64,000 nt of DNA from Apostichopus parvimensis (taxonomy: Eukaryota; Echinodermata; Holothuroidea; Aspidochirotida; Stichopodidae). The translations under genes were made by a program, and so were the position numbers. The stretch lies in NCBI GenBank assembly GCA_000934455.1, contig KN882213.1, positions 281,837 to 345,836 of the forward strand. The letters run 5' to 3'. This document shows positions 58,282-64,000 of this stretch, piece after piece (the first letter of the stretch is position 1; every line of letters begins with the position of its first letter). The notes under the pieces were generated by a model. It did no database searches. It saw only the letters and a list, made by a program, of their open reading frames with translations, and was not told where the DNA came from.

Positions 58282-60850
58282 TTATAATTATCAACTTGTT
58301 CTTCTTGTTCCCCATGAACATAGATGGGGGCGTGAGTTACTGGCTTGCGACGGAAATCTATAATCAGCTCCTTAGTTTTGGACACATTAAGTTGTATTAA
58401 ATGATCATCGCACCACTGGACAAACCTTGCAATCGTGGTGGCGGATGAGTCAATGTTATCTGACAGGTTACCAGTAATGACAGTATCATCCGCGAATTTC
58501 ATGACGCTACAATCACTGGTCATACTCTGACAGTCGCTGGTATACAGGGAAAGCCAGGGGGAGAGGACACAGCCCTGAGGAGCACCTACACTTAAAATCA
58601 ATTCCCCTGAGTAGACATCGCCTACCTTCACCCTCTGAGGTATATTTCTAAGGAAATCATGAATCCATAGGGTTATACGAGGGGATACACCGTATGCGAT
58701 TAATTTAGCTGTAAGTAAGTGTTGGACAATTGTGTTGAATGCACTAGAAAGTCTATAAAAGTAGATCTCGCATACTGTCTATCATTATCTAAATGAGAGT
58801 AAACTTTGTGAAGATATGTCAACACCGCATCATCAACCCCCCCCCCCCCTGCCTGCCCTATAAGCAAACTGCATGGGGTCAATGAACTGTTCTGTAATAC
58901 TGAGAAGGGGATTCAATATAAGTCTTTCGAAACATTTCATGACATTACAGGTAAGTGAGACGGGCCGAAAATCATTAGGCTCAGTTGCATTATTTTTCTT
59001 GGGGACGGGTATTACTAATGACGTTTTCCACAGTCGTGGAATTGAGCCGTTGTCTAAAGAACAATGAAAGAGTTTTGTAAAAATCCCGCCCAGTTCAGTT
59101 TGCAGAGTTTAAGGATCTTATTGCATAAACCGTCAGGGCCTTCAGCTTTGCTGGTTTTCAATGATCCAAACACTACCCTAACTTCATGTTCAGTAAAGCA
59201 AATCTCATTGTTGAACCCATTTTCCATTAATTCACTAATCAACCCACTCATAACTACATTGTTCTCAGTTGTAAAGTCGTGTTAAAATCTACTATAAAAT
59301 ACATTCAACTCTTCCACGAAAGTTTGTGTGACCTCTGACCCGGGGGATCAGCGACTTCTGTTTGTATCCTGTCAGCATTTGCATCGTTTTCCATCGTTTT
59401 CCATGCACCAGCAGAATTATTTTCAGCAAAGTTTCTTTCTAATTTGTCTCTGTATGTTTGTTTACATTTCTTGGACTTTACGTTTCATGCACGGTTGTAC
59501 CTCTTTCACCCTTGTTTTGTTACCTTCCATCAGAGCTTCATTCTTTTCGTTAAGTAAATCTGTAAGTTTCTTTGTGACCCACGGCTTATTTTTCGGATAG
59601 ATCTTGTAAGTCTGAAGAGGGATAATTGTGTCGACACAGAAGTTAACATAGCTAATGACAATGTCCGTCGCCTCGTCAAGTGAATTAGCTGATGAGAACA
59701 TTAGATCCCAGTCGCTGGTATCCAGGGTGGCTCGCAGCTCATCTGTTGCTGTCTCCGTCCAAGCGTACCGTTGCTTAGTAACCGGTCGACTTCTTTTCAG
59801 CTTCTGCTTATATGCCGGTAGCAGCTGCACATTTCTGTGATCAGAATTCCCGAGCTGATGGCAGGGCTTAGCTGTGTACGCTTTAGGGATATTCCCATAA
59901 CACATGTCGAGAATGGCTTCATTCCTTGTTGGGATGTCAACATATTGTTCATAAGCTGACATTACGTTGTTAAGGTGGCACTGGTTGAAGTCCCCCATTA
60001 TAAATATCGGAGCTTCCGGCGACACATTGGTGAGTTCATGGGCCTTTTCAGCAATTTGTGTCACTAGCCGCTGTAATATCTGCTCGTGGCTGAATGTACA
60101 ACACGGTAAGAAATATTTGTGGAAACTCCCGGGGAAGGTAGAAGGGGCGGAGTCCCACGGTGACAAGTTCAATGTCTGGTGTACAAAGAGTATGTTTTAC
60201 AGACCAGTTCAGGCACCATTTTTTATTGATGTACAAACATATACCCCCTCCACTTGTTTTCCCAGATTATCTAGTTCTGTCTGCTCTAACTAGATTGAAT
60301 TGTGGAATTTCGACGGCACTATCTGGGATATTATCAGTCAGCCATGTTTCAGTGAAGGCCATTAAGCATGAGTGCCGATATTCATTCATGTATCTCGTCA
60401 ATGTTTTTAGTTCCTGTATCTTATTGGGCAATGAACGGACATTTCTGAGAATAATTGTTGGGAGTGGTGGTTTTGTTCCCCTTTTCCTTACCCGAGTCTT
60501 GATACCACCCCCCTTACCTCGCTTGCGTGGCTTTACTTCTTGTGGAAAATCATCATACCCCGGCAGGCAGTGTTCCGCCTATGGCGACGCGTAGGTTAAG
60601 GAGCTCGAGTCGTGTATATGCCAGGTTGTGGGTTTGAACGTGTGTTTCTAAACTTGAAATCCTCCGAAATAGAGACACCAGAACCAAAAATGCCAGGAAA
60701 ACAGCCATGGTTATCCTCTTTGTGATTGATTGACAACACACTGATACAAAATATGTGTCACAAACTGAATTCACGAACAAATACATGAAAGAACGGAGAG
60801 GGAAATGACCTGCGATGGTCGCCACTGAGCGGCGCCCTAAAACCATTAAA
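58282..60850 (-). mobile_element. CR1/L2-type LINE, 5' part
   Basis: Minus-strand ORF2 from about 60600 downward: KPRKRGKGGGI, ILRNVRSLPNKIQELK, LMAFTETWL and GDFNQCHLNNVM (endonuclease), NSDHRNVQLLPAYKQKLKRS, KPWVTKKLTDLLNEKN, then reverse transcriptase (SKAEGPDGLCNKILK, YARSTFIDF, GAPQGCVLSPWL, KFADDTVITGNL). Several frameshifts split it, so it is inactive. The last codons before 58282 read DNYKY and the other part resumes with LGTMLSNK across the LTR insertion. The left (5') end near 60850 is approximate. Confidence 0.82.
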
Positions 60851-61132
60851 ATTGTGCTGGACCTGGGCTTCTTAGGCTACTTTTCATATGCATGCATTGT
60901 GATATGTTAGTCAGGACGCCATATTTTAAGGTGTGTCGATCTGACCTCAGAGGTCAGTTTTATTAATATTCAGGACATCTCTCTTTTTCTGAAATTAAAG
61001 TATGTGAAATTACAGTATACAACAAATTCGTAACATGTGATTTAAAAGCTGATCATGTGAGATTAGGAAACCTCTTTGGTTTTCTAGAACATATATACAA
61101 GTTCTCCCCAACCAAACTGGTTACCACTGTAC
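60851..61132. other. Interval between LINE and gypsy fossil
   Basis: AT-rich, with a CTGACCTCAGAGGTCAG palindrome near 60942. It may contain the terminal repeat of the neighbouring gypsy element, but the partner lies outside the window. Confidence 0.35.
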
Positions 61133-64000
61133 TTATTTGTTGTTTACTTGATTAAACATAACATAATCTTGAGTCCATGCAGGTGGTTTCCTATTCCTAT
61201 CAGGAACCTGCATATTGTCATTACTTTCCTTAGTCGTGTCAATCACTTCATCATAATCATGCGTTTCTGTACAAGTTGGAACTTGTGTTTTAGCTAAAGC
61301 TCTTCGATTTCTTCGATAAGAGTTACCATCAGGGGTAGTGACCATATATGACCTAGGGGTGTTTGCCACTGATGTAACTTAGACAGGATACCACTTGCCA
61401 TTCCTATGCATTTTTACTGATTCACCTTCTTCAAACTCTGGTAGTGGTTTGGTATGAAAATTGTAGTATTTCATTTGGGACGCTTGTCTCTTTTCTAGAT
61501 TCTCTTGGATTTTTTTCTTACTAATAACCTCTGGTTTAAGAAGTTTTTTGTTAATTGGCATTGTTGATCTAACCCTTCTACCCATAAGTAACTGAGCTGG
61601 ACTTGCACCCAAGTCATCAATGGGAGTAGATCTATACACTAGCATACATTTGTACATGTCTTGCTTACTAGCTGCTGCTTTTTTAATCATTGATTTGATT
61701 GTTTGAACAGCTCTTTCTGCTTGTCCATTAGCCTGGGGATACTCAGGACTACTGGTGACATGGACAAAATTCCACTCTTTGCTAAATTCCTTAAATTCCT
61801 TACATGCAAATTGAGGACCATTGTCTGATACCACAGTTTCAGGAATCCCATGACGGGCAAACATAGATTTCAAATGAGTAATGACTTTTGAACTTGTTTG
61901 GTTACTGAGCAATGCAGTTTCGATGTACTTAGAAAAATAATCAACAACTAGTAAATACTCTTTACCTTCAAAATAAAATAAATCCATTCCAACCTTTTCC
62001 CAAGGGCTCTCTGGAATTGTGTGTGGTATCATTGGTTCCTTTGGATTTTTCCTTTTGTAAGTTTGGCAAATATCACATTTGTCAAGCACATCCTCTATTT
62101 GTGCTTGCATACCTGGCCAAAAGAGGCATTCTCTGGCTCTGGCTTTGCACCTTGTTTTGCCTTGATGACCCTCGTGAATTATAGTTAGCATTTCTTTTCT
62201 CAGACTCTTTGGCACTACAATTTTTTTTTTTTAAATACAACACCATCTGAAACATTCCTCTTGAAAACCCCCAAATGGATTCAAGCTTTCATCAGCTTGA
62301 TCTTTCGACTCCGGCCATCCCTGTTGGATACAGTAAGATACTTGTTGTAGTACTGGGTCTATTTTAGTTTCATCCTGAAATTTAACCCATTTTTTCTTAG
62401 ATACAGGTAAGTTAGCAATAATTAAATGAACTTGAGATTCTAGCTCTTTCTCTAGCTCTAAATCTTCATATGCATTATTTAGATAAGCTGTAGATAATAT
62501 ATCTGGGACAAACATTTCCTTCCCTGGTTTGTACTTAATACTAACATTGTACTTTTGTAACCTCAACAAAAGCCGTTGCAACCTTGGTGGTGCTTGTAAA
62601 AGCGGTTTTCTTATTATCACTTCTAATGGTTTGTGATCTGATTCAACCTCTATTACTTTACCATACACAAACTGATCAAACCGTTCACATCCGAAAACAA
62701 TGGCTAACAACTCTTTCTCTATTTGAGCATAGCCTTCTCAGTTTCAGTTAATGCTTTGGAAGCATAGCCAATAGGAGACCCATCCTGCATTAATACAGCT
62801 CCTAGACCTGTTTGTGATGCGTCTACTGAAAGTGTTACTTTCTTCGTCACATCATAGTACTTCAGTACTGGAGTTTGTGTAATGAGCCTTTTCAGCTCTT
62901 GGAATGCCAGATTGTGGTTTTCATTCCATTCCCACAAAATTTCTTTCTTTGTTAACTCTCTTAAAGCGGCACTAATTTCAAATAGGTTGGGCACAAATTT
63001 TGGTAGGTAATTGATCATTCCTAGGAATCGTTCCACATCTGTTTTGTATTGTGGTGTTGGCATACCTACAACAGCTTCTACTTTGGAATCATCAGGTTTC
63101 AACCCATCTCTAGATAGGATATGCCCCAAGTACTTAATTTCTGTCTGTGCAAATTTGCATTTCTTCCCATTAAGCTTAAAATTATTCTCTCTAGCCCTTT
63201 GGAGAACATTCCTTAATCTAGTATCATGTTCGTCTTTTGTACGACCCCACACTAAGATATCATCCATATACGATTCTACCCATCAATCCCTTCAAATATT
63301 TCTTTTACAACTCTGTGAAACACTTCAGGGGCACTTGAAATACCGAATGGCATACGGAGATACTTGTAACGACCGAAAGGGGTATTAAAAGTACATAATT
63401 CCGAACTTTCGTAATCTAGACAACATTGCCAAAACCCAGAAGATGCATCCAAGCAACTAAAATATTGTGCACCTGTTAGTCTAGTTGATATCTCTTCGGT
63501 GGTAGGTAGCTGATAATGTGACCTTTTAACAGCCTTGTTCAAATCTTTAGGATCCAAACATACTCTGATTTTCCCATCTGATTTCTCTACTACCACCACT
63601 GAATTGACCCATGATGTTGGCTTATTTACCTTAACAATAACATTAAGTTGTTCCATTCTATCTAGTTCAGTTTTGAGTTTCTTATGCAACATAGCTGGAA
63701 CCTTTCTGGCTGCATGTACAACAGGAGTTACTTCAGGATCAATCGAGATCTTTTGTTGACCTGGAAGACAGCCTAGTCCCTCAAAGACATCTTTGAAGTC
63801 ACCTATCAGTTGACTGGCTACAGAATCATCTGTTTTGTGGACCATATACACTCTTTGAACTAAGCTCATCTCCATGCAAGTGTTGACCCCCAATACTGGC
63901 TAAACTGATGGCAAATTAACCACCAAGAATTTCACTGAATGTTCATTTCTTTTATACGAACAGGGAAATACACACATTCCTTTGACTGGTAGCGGTTCAC
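61133..64000 (-). mobile_element. Ty3/gypsy retrotransposon fossil, continues past the window
   Basis: Minus strand, in order from the right edge: protease-proximal region, reverse transcriptase (VNSVVVVEKSDGKIRVCLDP, LPTTEEIST, NTPFGRYKYLRMPFG, MDDILVWGRT), RNase H (LSVDASQTGLGAVLMQDG, ALTETEKAMLK, FDQFVYGK, ESDHKPLE), integrase zinc finger and core (HEGHQGKTRCKARARE, CDICQTYKRKNP, VGMDLFYF, VVSDNGPQFACKEF, PQANGQAERAVQ) and a C-terminal tail. This RT-RNase H-integrase order defines Ty3/gypsy. The gag end is outside the window. The copy has a few breaks and is probably inactive, though it looks less decayed than the copia fossil. Confidence 0.92.

Noticed and set aside
1-64000. tRNA, rRNA, CRISPR arrays, bacterial operons
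   Set aside because: None seen. Splice sites, LINEs and DNA transposons show a eukaryotic genome.

Overview
The window looks like a repeat-rich stretch of a metazoan nuclear genome. It is AT-rich, has intron-sized spacing with GT/AG splice sites, carries two assembly gaps, and contains many transposable-element families. The mixture (CACTA/EnSpm-like, hAT, Tx1-type and CR1/L2-type LINEs, Ty1/copia and Ty3/gypsy fossils, and a FEN/PIN-like nuclease family common in marine invertebrates) suggests a marine invertebrate, perhaps an echinoderm. That assignment is inference. Almost no ordinary host gene is visible apart from a catalytically dead Pim-like kinase copy and fragments of a ParB-like gene.

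Layout. 1-2136: flank with a CA/TA-rich microsatellite. 2137-16844 and 17058-31350: two related CACTA/EnSpm-like DNA transposons of about 14.7 and 14.3 kb, head to tail and 213 bp apart, each with CACTCT... termini and TTGGGC/GCCCAA subterminal repeats. Each carries two nested minus-strand genes. Gene A is a zinc-finger transposase in one large exon. Gene B is a multi-exon SAM-domain protein whose second intron contains gene A. The second element also holds a 2.3-kb hAT transposon with a perfect 8-bp target duplication, a GCATGC-rich minisatellite and a gap. 31351-37370: degraded ParB/sulfiredoxin-like exons and two tandem repeat arrays. 37370-40373: Ty1/copia fossil. 41043-54577: a Pim-like pseudokinase split by a 12.85-kb transposon (41616-54465). 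That transposon has long AT-rich terminal inverted repeats and a 3-bp GTG target duplication, and encodes a protein with EADT/DTDV nuclease-like motifs and a Cys-rich CXC-like tail. It in turn holds a Tx1-type LINE, which holds a 613-bp inverted-repeat element. 55650-60850: minus-strand CR1/L2-type LINE interrupted by a short LTR element (56115-58277). 61133-64000: Ty3/gypsy fossil running off the right edge.

How the genes work together. In both CACTA-like elements gene A lies wholly inside an intron of gene B, with its ATG 13-22 nt past the splice donor of gene B exon 2. One transcript could therefore give the SAM protein when the intron is removed and the transposase when it is retained. 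This resembles the tnpA/tnpD arrangement of plant En/Spm. In element 1 all ten gene B exons are open and phase-compatible (predicted 510 aa) while gene A is broken. In element 2 both are damaged, but gene A keeps a 612-codon open frame. The 12.85-kb element at 41.6-54.5 kb is the other candidate for a poorly described system.
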